Assembly (NCBI GenBank): GCA_050951095.1
Contig: JBMNIQ010000005.1
Coordinates: 434,001-498,000, forward strand
Direction: 5' to 3'
Length of the DNA stretch: 64,000 nt
Origin: UMGS1519 sp050951095
GTDB taxonomy: Bacteria; Actinomycetota; Coriobacteriia; Coriobacteriales; Eggerthellaceae
Shown piece by piece: positions 51,218 to 60,018 of this stretch. Numbering within the stretch: the first letter of the stretch is position 1; each line of letters begins with the position of its first letter. The position numbers and the translations under genes were made by a program. The notes under the pieces are model-generated. The model did not search any database. It worked only from the letters and a program-made list of their open reading frames with translations, and was not told the origin of the DNA.

Positions 51218-53143
51218 TTATGCCTGGGCCAGAATCTGCTGCTTCAGCATGCGGTAGGAATCCGTCTGCTCGTATATTGCCTGGTTCTCGCGGAAATCGA
51301 AGCCGAACGAACCGCGCGACAGCGTGATGTTCGGCGGCATCTGGATGCGTTTGAACACGGAGATGCGCATCTGCCGCAGCACCCATTCCAGGTCCTCTAT
51401 AAACGCCTTCGAATCTTCCAGGCCGTAATAGCGGATCCACTTGCCCGCTTCCGTATCGGCCAGCTTGTTCTTCAGATACCCGCGCATCACGCGTTCCGTT
51501 CCGTAGCCGGGATAATCCACCAGCTGATGGACCAGCCAGTCGTGGTAGAACCACTTCATCGGGTCGCGCTGATCGTCCTTCAGCTCGGCGCTGGGCATGG
51601 TCTCCCATGTAAACCCGTCTTCCGTCTCTTCGGGTATCAGGTTCTCGGGCACTGCCTCGAAGCCGAATCGGCGATTGATGGCGCGCGCCAGGTCGAACAG
51701 CTGCACTTTCGTCAGGTCGCCGATGGGGGAGATGGCGCCGATGGAGTCGCCGTACAGCGTGGCATATCCCATCATGATCTCGACCTTGTTGCCGTTGTTC
51801 ATGATCACGCCGCCCTCGATCTGGGCGAACGTGGACAGCATGTGCCCGCGCAGGCGTGCCTGCACGTTCTCCTGCGCAAGACCGCTGACCTTGTCCGGTT
51901 CGTATCCGTACAGCGAAAGGACGCGTTGCGTGGCGTCCACCACATCCTCGATGCTGCCGTTGACCAGCCGGATGCCCAGCGCTTGGGCGAGGTTGTAGGC
52001 GTTCGCCTTCGTCACGTCGCTGTTGTAGCGCGTTGCCAGGTTGTAGCCCACAATGCGGCCGGGGTCGTCCAGCGCCATGCGCAGCGCGCTTGCCGTGATG
52101 GAGCTGTCGATGCCTCCCGAAAGGCCGATGATCCACTTCGGTTTGAACGGGAAGATCTGCGCATCGAAGCGCCGGAGCGTGGCAACGATGGCATCGAGCA
52201 CCTTGTCCGGATCGCTGGGCGTCACCGTTCCCGGGCGGGCAAGGCTCACCACGCGCAGGTCCTCCGCAAAATCGTCGCGGCAGCGTGCCAGCACGGCGCC
52301 GTCCGGGCCGTATACGGTGGAGCCGCCATCGAACGTCAGGACGTTCTTGCCGGTGTTCTGCATGCCCACGGTATTCACGTACAGCAGCGGCACGATATGG
52401 CCCAGCTGGCGCGTATGCTCCCTCACGCGCTTCGTGCGACCCGTATCCTTGTTCATCGTCCACGGCGACGCGCTGATGTTGATGATGGCGTCGCAGTCCG
52501 CCTCGACATAGCGGGCGGTCTGGTTGCAGGCGTAATCGCCCGACCACAGGTCCTCGCATATCTCCAGGCCGATGCGGTACGTCTCGCCTTCGACGGCGAA
52601 CACGAACGGTGCGGCGTACGTATCGGCGAAATCCAGCTCCGGATGGTAGGCGGCATCTTCCAGCGCGCTGACGAAGTAGCGTTCGTCATCGAACATGCGG
52701 TAGCTGGGAAGCAGCGTCTTGATGTAGCGTCCGGCAATGCGCTCGGCGGCCGGTGCGGGAAGCGCCCGCTTGTGCTCGCGCGGCACCCATTGCCCGTTGC
52801 AGGCGAAAAACGCCATGTTGTAGCGCGCCCTTCGGCCGTCTTTGCCGCGCGCCTCGCTGTCCAGATACGTGCGCCCCACGTTTCCGAAGATGATGCCGAT
52901 GCCGTCCGAGAGCTCGCGGACGCGGTCGTTGAACGATGCCAGGTAGTCGACGTAGTCTTCGTCCGTCCATTTGTCCGCCAGGAAGTAGCCGCCCACGCAC
53001 ATCTCGGGGAAGACCACGAGCTGGGCGCCCTCGCGCTTCGCGCGGGCAACCATGCGCTTCATGGTCTCGAAATTGTCCGTGGGATGGCCGGCCACCACAT
53101 CCATCTGGCCGATTGCGATTGAAAGTTTCGAAATGTCGCCCAT
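51218..53143 (-). CDS. nadE: Glutamine-dependent NAD+ synthetase
   Basis: 641 residues, the two-domain type. The N-terminal nitrilase-like glutaminase has the Glu in VVFPEMCVGGYF, the Lys in KTLLPSYRMFDDERYF and nucleophile Cys in GLEICEDLWSGDY. The C-terminal ammonia-dependent synthetase has the PP-loop GLSGGIDSSITAS. It amidates deamido-NAD with ammonia channelled from glutamine. ATG 53143 is used (the frame opens 20 codons upstream without similarity). It is a single gene on the - strand, convergent with the SOS gene and divergent from nrdR. Confidence 0.97.
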   Translation of the reverse strand: MGDISKLSIAIGQMDVVAGHPTDNFETMKRMVARAKREGAQLVVFPEMCVGGYFLADKWTDEDYVDYLASFNDRVRELSDGIGIIFGNVGRTYLDSEARGKDGRRARYNMAFFACNGQWVPREHKRALPAPAAERIAGRYIKTLLPSYRMFDDERYFVSALEDAAYHPELDFADTYAAPFVFAVEGETYRIGLEICEDLWSGDYACNQTARYVEADCDAIINISASPWTMNKDTGRTKRVREHTRQLGHIVPLLYVNTVGMQNTGKNVLTFDGGSTVYGPDGAVLARCRDDFAEDLRVVSLARPGTVTPSDPDKVLDAIVATLRRFDAQIFPFKPKWIIGLSGGIDSSITASALRMALDDPGRIVGYNLATRYNSDVTKANAYNLAQALGIRLVNGSIEDVVDATQRVLSLYGYEPDKVSGLAQENVQARLRGHMLSTFAQIEGGVIMNNGNKVEIMMGYATLYGDSIGAISPIGDLTKVQLFDLARAINRRFGFEAVPENLIPEETEDGFTWETMPSAELKDDQRDPMKWFYHDWLVHQLVDYPGYGTERVMRGYLKNKLADTEAGKWIRYYGLEDSKAFIEDLEWVLRQMRISVFKRIQMPPNITLSRGSFGFDFRENQAIYEQTDSYRMLKQQILAQA

Positions 53144-53249
53144 GATCCGTACGCTCCGTTCGTTATTGCGGGGGACGCGGTACGTGCTGGATGCCGCGTG
53201 CATGACGTCGATTATATAACGGAGGCCATTCGGACAATGCCATAAAGAG

Positions 53250-53291
53250 ACACAACATATTGTGTATTGACAATCGGGTATGTGTTATAAT
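53250..53291 (+). promoter_or_regulatory. NrdR-box-like palindrome and extended -10 promoter before nrdR
   Basis: ACACAACATATTGTGT (53250-53265) is an almost perfect palindrome matching the NrdR box (acaCwAtATaTwGtgt type). Downstream lies TGT-TATAAT (53283-53291), an extended -10. A TTGACA at 53267-53272 is only 13 nt from the -10, too close to work as its -35. Confidence 0.7.
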
Positions 53292-53340
53292 TCTTTCCAC
53301 GAAAAGCCCAATCGCAACACTGAATCAAAGGAGGGCTTAT

Positions 53341-53784
53341 ATGAGGTGCCCAAGCTGCGGCAAACTCGACTCCAAAGTAGTGGATTCCCGTCCGTCAGAT
53401 GACGGTCTCTCCATCCGTCGCCGCCGTGAATGCCTGAATTGCGGCCGCCGTTTCACCACGTACGAGCGCATGGGCGAATCCCCGCTCGTCGTGATCAAAT
53501 CCGACGGCTCTTCCGAAGCGTACAATCGCGACAAGCTGTTCCGCGGCATCCTTACGGCGTGCGCAAAGCGCCCGGTGACGCCCGACCAGGTGGACCGCAT
53601 CATCAACGACATCGAAAGCGACTTGCGCCAGACCAGCACGAACCGCATCGAATCAAAGCAGCTGGGAGAGCGCGTGCTGGAGAAGCTCGCCGACGTCGAT
53701 GACGTCGCCTACATCCGCTTCGCCAGCGTCTACAAAGACTTCAAGAGCATCGAGGAATTCCGCCAGGCGCTCGAAGAGCTGTAA
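53341..53784 (+). CDS. nrdR: Transcriptional repressor NrdR
   Basis: 147 residues, family-typical. The zinc ribbon MRCPSCGKLDSKVVDSRPSD with ECLNCGRRF is followed by an ATP-cone (LVVIKSDGSSEAYNRDKLFRG to about residue 140). NrdR senses ATP/dATP and represses ribonucleotide reductase genes at NrdR boxes. ATG 53341 has SD AAAGGAGGG. A box-like palindrome upstream suggests autoregulation. No ribonucleotide reductase gene is in the window, but dut lies next, giving a nucleotide-pool theme. Confidence 0.97.
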   Translation: MRCPSCGKLDSKVVDSRPSDDGLSIRRRRECLNCGRRFTTYERMGESPLVVIKSDGSSEAYNRDKLFRGILTACAKRPVTPDQVDRIINDIESDLRQTSTNRIESKQLGERVLEKLADVDDVAYIRFASVYKDFKSIEEFRQALEEL

Positions 53785-53882
53785 ATTCGCTTTCCGGTCC
53801 GGGGCAACTGCCTTGCGGGCACGGGAAGCTTCCGAAACGTCGGGCGCTATCGGTACGCGCTGCCGACGCATCTGCATTTTCG

Positions 53883-53918
53883 GCATCTGCCGGCACGTGT
53901 TGCCGGCGGGTGCTTTTT
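53883..53918 (+). terminator. nrdR terminator
   Basis: A 13-bp stem (53883-53895 with 53901-53913, two G-U pairs) with a 5-nt loop is followed by TTTTT (53914-53918). The remaining gap to dut (53919-54047) holds only a -10-like TACAAT at 54005-54010. Confidence 0.85.
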
Positions 53919-54047
53919 GCGTCCGGGCGCTGCCGCGCGTCCCGTGCGCATATGCCGTCTTCGCGCAGAGCGCAACGCGAAGCCCATTCGCCGAAGCCGC
54001 CCGCTACAATAGACGGCGGTATACGAACGCGAGAGAAAGGGTTCTCC

Positions 54048-54536
54048 ATGGCCGACAAATCCGCCAACCACGTGCAGGAGCCGCTGCCGCAGCGCCTGCT
54101 TATCCCCCTGCAGAAGCTTGACGAGGACGCCGTGGTGCCCCATGGGGCCTACGAGGGGGATGCGGGCGTCGACCTATGCGCGTTGGAGGATTGCGAGCTG
54201 CCTCCCTTCCAGCGCAAGCTGGTCCCCACCGGCCTTGCCGTGGCCATTCCGCGCGGTTTCGCGGGCTTCGTGCTGCCGCGTTCCGGCACGGCTATCCGCC
54301 AGGGCCTTTCGCTTGCGAACACGCCCGGCCTGGTGGACAGCAACTACCGCGGCGAGCTGAAGATCGCCGCAATCAACCTTGATCCGAACGAGACCATCCG
54401 CATTCGGAAGGGCGACCGCATCGCACAGCTCGTCATCATGGCGGTGGCGCAGCCCGCGTTCGATGTGCGGACGACGCTGGACCAAACGGAGCGCGGCGCC
54501 GGCGGCTTCGGCAGCAGCGGCGTGGCATCGGAATAG
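54048..54536 (+). CDS. dut: dUTP diphosphatase
   Basis: 162 residues. The five trimeric dUTPase motifs are in order: GDAGVDLCA, PRSGTAI, GLVDSNYRGEL, GDRIAQLVI and the P-loop-like ERGAGGFGSSG at the C-terminus. It hydrolyses dUTP to dUMP and keeps uracil out of DNA. ATG 54048 follows GAGAGAAAGG. The first 15 residues are an unconserved extension. It is followed by a terminator and convergent with the U32 peptidase gene. Confidence 0.96.
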   Translation: MADKSANHVQEPLPQRLLIPLQKLDEDAVVPHGAYEGDAGVDLCALEDCELPPFQRKLVPTGLAVAIPRGFAGFVLPRSGTAIRQGLSLANTPGLVDSNYRGELKIAAINLDPNETIRIRKGDRIAQLVIMAVAQPAFDVRTTLDQTERGAGGFGSSGVASE

Positions 54537-54567
54537 CGCGCATCGCGCTGCAGGCATGAATGCGAAG

Positions 54568-54599
54568 CGGGCCGTCCCTTGTCGGGGACGGCCCGTTTT
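54568..54599 (+). terminator. dut terminator
   Basis: An 11-bp stem CGGGCCGTCCC (54568-54578) / GGGACGGCCCG (54585-54595) with TTTT at 54596-54599. It lies between convergent dut and the U32 gene. Confidence 0.88.
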
Positions 54600-54617
54600 C
54601 TGCATTCTGCACGGCGG

Positions 54618-55817
54618 TTAGCGCTGGGGGCGGCGCTTCCGCAAGATGTCCTGGGGATTCAGGGGAAACGGCGCATCGACGGTGTACGCGTGCGCTGTCT
54701 TCACGGCTTCCGCAACGGGCCAGCCGTCCTCGTCTTCGATATTCGCTGCTGCGAACAAGCGGATCGGCTTGCCCGGGGCAAGCGCCTCCAGCGCCTCTCC
54801 GGCGGCGAAGCGGTTGCGCAGCGTGGTGCGTATACGGTACGTGCCGTCTGTGTTCTCCGAGCACGCTTCCACGATGCCGATGAAATCGCAAGTTTGCGAG
54901 TATTCCTTGCCGTGCGGCGCCTGCCGGGGCGCGCCGTAGAAGAACCCGGTGTGGTACGGGCGGTGGCTGACGGCATCCAGTTCCGGCAGCATCTCTGCAG
55001 CCGGGCGTCCGTCGAGCACCTGGCGGTAGGCGTTCACGACGGTTGCCGTGTAGTAGGCGCTTTTCACGCGGCCCTCTATCTTCAGCGAGTCCGCCCCCGC
55101 GGCCTTCAGATCGTCAAGGTGGTCCAGCATCATCAGGTCCGCCGAGCTCAGCACGAACGAGCGGCCGTGCACCTCCTCCAGCGGCATATGTTCGCCGGGG
55201 CGCTGCTCCTCTTCCAGGGCATAGCTCCAGCGACAGGGTTGCGAGCAGTTCCCGCGGTTCGCATCGCGGTCTGCCAGGTAGTTCGATATCAGGCAGCGGC
55301 CGGAATAGGCGATGCACATGGATCCGTGCACGAACACCTCCAGCTGGATATGCGGATTCAGGTCGCGGCGGATAGCCGCTATCTCCTCAAGCGACAGCTC
55401 GCGGGCCAGCACGATGCGCGTGGCGCCCAGATCGGCGTACACGCGTGCCGCCTCCGCATTCGTGACAGATGCCTGCGTGGAGATATGCAACGGCAGCTGC
55501 GGCACCTCCCGGCGGGCAAGCGCGAGTGCGCCCAGGTCGCTGATCAGCGCCGCATCTGCGCCGCTGTCCGCAATGGCATGCAGGTGCTCCTTCAGCGCCG
55601 GCATTTCGCCCGGATGCACGAGCGCGTTCGCCGTCACATACGCCTTCTTGCCGTACGAATGCACGAACTCAACGGCTTTGCCCAGGTCGTCGCCGCCGAA
55701 GTTGTCCGCCCGCACCCGCAGGCCGAACCGGGCGCCTCCCAGGTATACGGCATCGGCGCCGAAATGCAGCGCCGCACGCAGTTGTTCCCAGCCGCCGGCA
55801 GGTGCCAAGAGCTCCAT
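54618..55817 (-). CDS. Peptidase U32 family protein (TrhP/YegQ-like)
   Basis: 399 residues. The N-terminus ELLAPAGGWEQLRAALHFGADAVYLGG and the Cys-rich signature VHGSMCIAYSGRCLISNYL with NRGNCSQPCRW define the U32 group. Despite the peptidase name, characterised relatives act in RNA or quinone hydroxylation with an Fe-S cluster; TrhP hydroxylates U34 of tRNA and needs prephenate. ATG 55817 starts the similarity, with AAAGGA upstream. The gene is divergent from tyrA, which consumes prephenate. Assignment to TrhP rather than RlhA or a collagenase-like member is likely but not certain. Confidence 0.85.
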   Translation of the reverse strand: MELLAPAGGWEQLRAALHFGADAVYLGGARFGLRVRADNFGGDDLGKAVEFVHSYGKKAYVTANALVHPGEMPALKEHLHAIADSGADAALISDLGALALARREVPQLPLHISTQASVTNAEAARVYADLGATRIVLARELSLEEIAAIRRDLNPHIQLEVFVHGSMCIAYSGRCLISNYLADRDANRGNCSQPCRWSYALEEEQRPGEHMPLEEVHGRSFVLSSADLMMLDHLDDLKAAGADSLKIEGRVKSAYYTATVVNAYRQVLDGRPAAEMLPELDAVSHRPYHTGFFYGAPRQAPHGKEYSQTCDFIGIVEACSENTDGTYRIRTTLRNRFAAGEALEALAPGKPIRLFAAANIEDEDGWPVAEAVKTAHAYTVDAPFPLNPQDILRKRRPQR

Positions 55818-55996
55818 ATCGCGAATCCTTTCGTTTTCCCATCCGCGTTTGCGCCGAACCCCGTTTCCGCAGGACTCGGCGCCCGGTCGCGTATCCATTG
55901 TCTCGGCCTAGACTACCGCATAGCCGTGCGCGGCGCGGTGAAATCATCGCGAGTCGCGGCGGGCCACATCGAAAGACCCTCGATGAGCGTGTTAGT

Positions 55997-57226
55997 ATGA
56001 GTGCCATGAATCAGACAATAGAGAACATCACGGTTATCGGGCTGGGGCTCATCGGCGCCTCGTTCGCCGCAGCGTTCACGGCATCGCGTCCTTCTGCGCG
56101 CGTGTTCGGCGTGGACGTGTCTGCGGACTCCGTGGAGAAAGCGAAGCGGGAAGGCTGGATCTGCGGGGGCTCCACTCCGGAGGATCCCGCGTTCCGCGAA
56201 TTCGTCATGACGGGGAACCTGCCCGATGGGGCGGGAGAGGCGCAGGGCGAGGCCGCATTCCATATCTGCGACCTGGTCATGCTCGCCGTGCCCGTCGATG
56301 CGGCGGAGGGCTACCTGAAGAAGCTTGCCGCCTGGGGCTATCCGAACATCGTCACGGATACGGCATCCACGAAGGCGCGCATCGTCGACATGGCGGAGCG
56401 CAACCTGCTGTATCCCGAGCGCTACATCCCCGGCCATCCCATGGCCGGATCCGAGAAGAACGGCATCGACGGCGCGAACCCGCAGCTGTTCGCCGGCGCG
56501 CACTGGATACTGTGCCCGGATTCCCGCACGCCCGAGGCGTATTACCCTCAGATGCACGAAATGCTGACGGGCATCGGCGCCCGCGTCATCAACATGCCGC
56601 GCGAAGACCACGACCAGGCGGTCGCGGTTGTCAGCCATGTGCCGCATATCGTTGCATCGTCGCTGGTCAGGCTTGCGTACCAACATGCTGAGGACGAAGG
56701 CGACAACGGCATCTTCCGCCTTGCGGCCGGCGGATTCAAGGATTCCACGCGCATCGCGGCCGGATCGCCCGGGCTGTGGAGCGGCATCCTGACGGACAAT
56801 GCGGACGCCATCCTGACGAATCTCGACCGCTTCCAGGCAATCATCGGGCAGTTCCAGGAGGCGTTGCGCGCATCGCGCGACGAAGGGGACCGCACGAAGC
56901 TGCACCGCCTGCTGGAGAAGTCGTCGGAAGTGCGCAAGGCCGTTCCGGCGCGCTGGCTTCCCGACACCGAGCGCATGTACGAGGCGCGCATCAACATGGA
57001 GAACCGGCCGGGTTCCGTGGCGCGCATCGTTTCCGCGGCAAGCGAACTGGGCTGCAACATCCAGTCCATCGATATCGATCACATCACCTCCAGCACGGCC
57101 GTGCTGTCCCTGGTCCTGACGGACGAAGGGGACCGCGCGCAGCTGAAGGCGTCGCTGGACGATTGGGGCTATCCGACCTCGATCGAACCGCTGAGTGCAA
57201 AGGAGTACCGACATGTCGACGAATGA
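55997..57226 (+). CDS. tyrA: Prephenate dehydrogenase with C-terminal ACT domain
   Basis: 409 residues. The NAD-binding GxGxxG is ITVIGLGLIGASFA, substrate-site motifs are DTASTKARIVD and PGHPMAGSEKNGI, and the C-terminal ACT domain (about 325-405) begins RINMENRPGSVARIV. It oxidises prephenate to 4-hydroxyphenylpyruvate for tyrosine; the ACT domain implies allosteric feedback. The start is unsure: ATG 55997 and ATG 56006 both lack a good SD. It overlaps aroA by 14 nt and leads the aromatic-lipid operon tyrA-aroA-cmk-plsC-ispH-der-plsY-gpsA. Confidence 0.93.
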   Translation: MSAMNQTIENITVIGLGLIGASFAAAFTASRPSARVFGVDVSADSVEKAKREGWICGGSTPEDPAFREFVMTGNLPDGAGEAQGEAAFHICDLVMLAVPVDAAEGYLKKLAAWGYPNIVTDTASTKARIVDMAERNLLYPERYIPGHPMAGSEKNGIDGANPQLFAGAHWILCPDSRTPEAYYPQMHEMLTGIGARVINMPREDHDQAVAVVSHVPHIVASSLVRLAYQHAEDEGDNGIFRLAAGGFKDSTRIAAGSPGLWSGILTDNADAILTNLDRFQAIIGQFQEALRASRDEGDRTKLHRLLEKSSEVRKAVPARWLPDTERMYEARINMENRPGSVARIVSAASELGCNIQSIDIDHITSSTAVLSLVLTDEGDRAQLKASLDDWGYPTSIEPLSAKEYRHVDE

Positions 57227-58538
57227 GTATACGGTCATCTCTCCGCTGGCGGGCCCGCTTGACGGAAGCACGCGGGTTCCCGGCGACAAGAGCATCTCGC
57301 ATCGATCCATCCTGTTCTCCGCCATGGCCGAGGGCACGTCCCGGGTCGAGGGCGTTCTGGATTCCGACGACGTGCGGTCGTCCATCGGGGCCGTCACGGC
57401 GCTGGGTGCGCGGGTGAACCTGGAGCGTGCCGTGGACGGCAGCCTCCAGGGCGGCATCACGGGCTGGGGCGCGAACGGCCCGCAGCAGCCGGACGGTCCC
57501 ATCGACTGCGGCAATTCCGGCACGACGGTTCGCCTGCTCATGGGCGTTCTGGCGCCGTGGGACATCAAGGTCACGCTCACGGGCGATGCGTCGCTGGTGA
57601 AACGCCCCATGCGCCGCGTCACGCTTCCGCTGATGAAGATGGGCGTGCTCTTCCAGCCGGAAGACCGCGACACGCTGCCGCTGACGGAGATGGGCACGTC
57701 GAACCTGAGGCCGCTCACGTACCACACGCCCGTGGCCTCTGCGCAGCTGAAGACGGCTATCCTGCTGGCGGGCCTGTTCGCTGACGGCACCACCACGGTC
57801 GTGGAGCCCGCGCCGTCGCGCAACCATACGGAGCTCATGCTGCCGGAATACGGCGTGGAAACCGTCGCCGCCGAGCGGTCCGCATCCGTGACCGGCCCCA
57901 GCGTCCTGCATGCCTGCGAGGTCAAGGTCCCCGGCGATCCTTCCTCCGCCGCATTCGTGGCATGCGCCGCGGCGCTGAAGCCCGGTTCGCAAGTGCAGAT
58001 CGAGGATGTCAGCCTGAACCCGGCGCGCATCGGGTTCGTGCGCACGCTGGAGCATATGGGCGCCGACATCTCCGTGCAGGGCACGGGCATGTCCGGCAAG
58101 GAGCGCTACGGCACGATCTCCATCAGCTACAACGCGAAGCTGAACGGGACGGAGGTTCCCGGCTCGAAGATCGCCGGCCTGGTGGACGAGATCCCCGTGC
58201 TGGCGCTGGTTGCGGCGAAGGCGCACGGCATCACCGTGTTCCGCGATGCCGGGGAGCTGCGCGTGAAGGAATCCGACCGCATGGCGGCCATGATCGACGG
58301 CCTGGGCAAGATCGGCGTGAACGCCTGGGCGGAGGGCGATGACTTCTATATCGAGGGACAGCCCGACCTGCGCATTCCCGAAGGCGTGCAGTTCGATTCG
58401 TTGCATGACCACCGCCTGGCCATGACGTGGGCCGTGCTGGGCATGACGGCGAATGCGCCCGTTTCCATCAAGGACTTCGAGGCCGTGACGGTCAGCTTCC
58501 CCACGTTCCTGACGCAATTCGAAAGGTTGGTGCATTAA
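57213..58538 (+). CDS. aroA: 3-phosphoshikimate 1-carboxyvinyltransferase (EPSP synthase)
   Basis: 441 residues. Signatures are VPGDKSISHRSILF near the N-terminus, the GNSGTTVRLLMG region (about 98-109), KRPMRR, the VKESDRMAAM motif and DHRLAMTWA. It joins PEP to shikimate-3-phosphate, the penultimate step to chorismate. ATG 57213 has SD AAAGGAG inside the end of tyrA, so the genes overlap and are probably translationally coupled. cmk begins 5 nt after the stop, the widely conserved aroA-cmk pair. Confidence 0.97.
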   Translation: MSTNEYTVISPLAGPLDGSTRVPGDKSISHRSILFSAMAEGTSRVEGVLDSDDVRSSIGAVTALGARVNLERAVDGSLQGGITGWGANGPQQPDGPIDCGNSGTTVRLLMGVLAPWDIKVTLTGDASLVKRPMRRVTLPLMKMGVLFQPEDRDTLPLTEMGTSNLRPLTYHTPVASAQLKTAILLAGLFADGTTTVVEPAPSRNHTELMLPEYGVETVAAERSASVTGPSVLHACEVKVPGDPSSAAFVACAAALKPGSQVQIEDVSLNPARIGFVRTLEHMGADISVQGTGMSGKERYGTISISYNAKLNGTEVPGSKIAGLVDEIPVLALVAAKAHGITVFRDAGELRVKESDRMAAMIDGLGKIGVNAWAEGDDFYIEGQPDLRIPEGVQFDSLHDHRLAMTWAVLGMTANAPVSIKDFEAVTVSFPTFLTQFERLVH

Positions 58539-58543
58539 GCCAC

Positions 58544-59218
58544 ATGATCATTGCAATCGACGGGCCCAGCGGGGCCGGAAAATCCACCGTGTCGCAAGCC
58601 GTTGCGAAGGAGCTGGGCTTCTCCTGCCTGGATACCGGCGCCATGTACCGATCCATCGCCCTGTGCGCGCTGCGCGAGGGCGTGTCGCTAGACGATGCGG
58701 ACACATTGGGCAAGCTTGCGCGCGAGCGCCGGATATCGTTCGGCCATGTGGCCGGCGACCCCATTCCGAAGCAGGTCTTCGTGGACGGCGACGACGTCAC
58801 GCACGGCATCCGCACGCCGGAGGTGGACCGCGCCGTCAGCCGCGTGTCGTCCGTGCCCGCCGTGCGCCTGGCGCTGGTCGATCAGCAGCGCTGCATCGGC
58901 AATGCGGGCGATTACGTGGTCGAGGGACGCGACATCGGAACGGTCGTGTTCCCGCAGGCGGAGCTGAAGGTGTTCATGACGGCCAGCGCCGAAGAGCGCG
59001 CCCGCCGGCGCGTGGAGCAGAACGCCGAACGCGGCATAACGGAGGATTACGACACCGTCCTGGCCGATATCATCTCCCGCGACGAGCAGGATTCGTCGCG
59101 CGATACCAGTCCGCTGAAGCCGGCGGACGATGCTGTGATGCTGGACACCACCGCGCTCACCATCGACCAGGTCATCGACCGTATCTGCACCGAGGCGCGG
59201 GGGAGGATGACCCGCTAG
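58544..59218 (+). CDS. cmk: Cytidylate kinase
   Basis: 224 residues. Walker A is IAIDGPSGAGKSTVS. LDTGAMYRSIAL, VVEGRDIGTVVFP and the lid Arg-rich segment EERARRRVEQN are standard for bacterial CMP/dCMP kinase. It phosphorylates CMP and dCMP. ATG 58544 lies just after aroA; the frame is open upstream over aroA without similarity. plsC starts 1 nt after its stop. Confidence 0.96.
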   Translation: MIIAIDGPSGAGKSTVSQAVAKELGFSCLDTGAMYRSIALCALREGVSLDDADTLGKLARERRISFGHVAGDPIPKQVFVDGDDVTHGIRTPEVDRAVSRVSSVPAVRLALVDQQRCIGNAGDYVVEGRDIGTVVFPQAELKVFMTASAEERARRRVEQNAERGITEDYDTVLADIISRDEQDSSRDTSPLKPADDAVMLDTTALTIDQVIDRICTEARGRMTR

Positions 59219-59219
59219 C

Positions 59220-60017
59220 ATGAACTTCGAGGCGGCGAATCGCGGCATGTGGGACCTCCCGATGGACTCCATCGGGGGAAAGCCGCATATCAACCACATC
59301 TACGGGAACATCGCGTACGCCATCATCGCGTTCGTGTTCAAGATCTGCTTCCGCTACCGCGTGGATGGACGGCAGAACATCCGCCGCTTCCGCGGCAAGG
59401 GGGCGCTCATCGTTGCGAACCACACGTCGTTTCTGGACGTCGTGTTCTTCTACCTGGCCGCGCGCCCGCGCCAGTGGGCGCGCTTCGTGGCCCGCGATAC
59501 GCTGTTCGAGAAGGGCAACTGGTTCTCCGGTCTCTGGATCTCCGGCGTCGGCGGGTTCCCGATAACGCGCGACGAGGCGGACCTGTCCGCCGTGAAGCAT
59601 GCCGTGAAGTACATGAAGAACGGCGAGTTGGTGCAGATCTTCCCGGAGGCCACGCGCCGCGGGAAGGGCAACATCCCGCCACGGCTGCATGCGGGCTGTG
59701 CGCTCATGGCGCGCATGGCGAAGGCGCCCATGGTGCCGGCCACATGCCGCAATGCCGAGAAGATCAAGCAGAAGGGCAAGCTCATCCACTTCCCGAAGGT
59801 ATCCGTGGAGTACGGCGAGCCGCTGTACGTGTCGGATTTCAATTTCGTGGACAAGCACGACCGCCTTGCCGCGGCAACGTGGTACGTGATGCGCGAGTGC
59901 TTCGCGCTGTCGTACCGCTGCGATCGCGAAGAGGTGGACATGAAGGCCCTGTTCCCGAACGATACGGATTACACGGAGCTGTTCCGCGGCATCGTGGTCA
60001 AGCACAAGGAGGACTGA
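59220..60017 (+). CDS. plsC: 1-acyl-sn-glycerol-3-phosphate acyltransferase family protein
   Basis: 265 residues. The catalytic HX4D motif is NHTSFLDVVF, the glycerol-3-phosphate-binding motif is FPEATRRGKG (usually EGTRS), and GFPITRDEAD fits motif II. It acylates lysophosphatidic acid to phosphatidic acid at the membrane. It sits with plsY and gpsA, giving G3P supply and both acylation steps in one operon. The cmk-plsC-ispH-der string is typical of Actinobacteria and some Clostridia. Confidence 0.92.
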   Translation: MNFEAANRGMWDLPMDSIGGKPHINHIYGNIAYAIIAFVFKICFRYRVDGRQNIRRFRGKGALIVANHTSFLDVVFFYLAARPRQWARFVARDTLFEKGNWFSGLWISGVGGFPITRDEADLSAVKHAVKYMKNGELVQIFPEATRRGKGNIPPRLHAGCALMARMAKAPMVPATCRNAEKIKQKGKLIHFPKVSVEYGEPLYVSDFNFVDKHDRLAAATWYVMRECFALSYRCDREEVDMKALFPNDTDYTELFRGIVVKHKED

Positions 60018-60018
60018 C

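Noticed and set aside
53267..53291. TTGACA/TATAAT as a conventional nrdR promoter
   Set aside because: The spacer is only 13 nt, too short for sigma-70-type polymerase; the extended -10 alone is the better reading.
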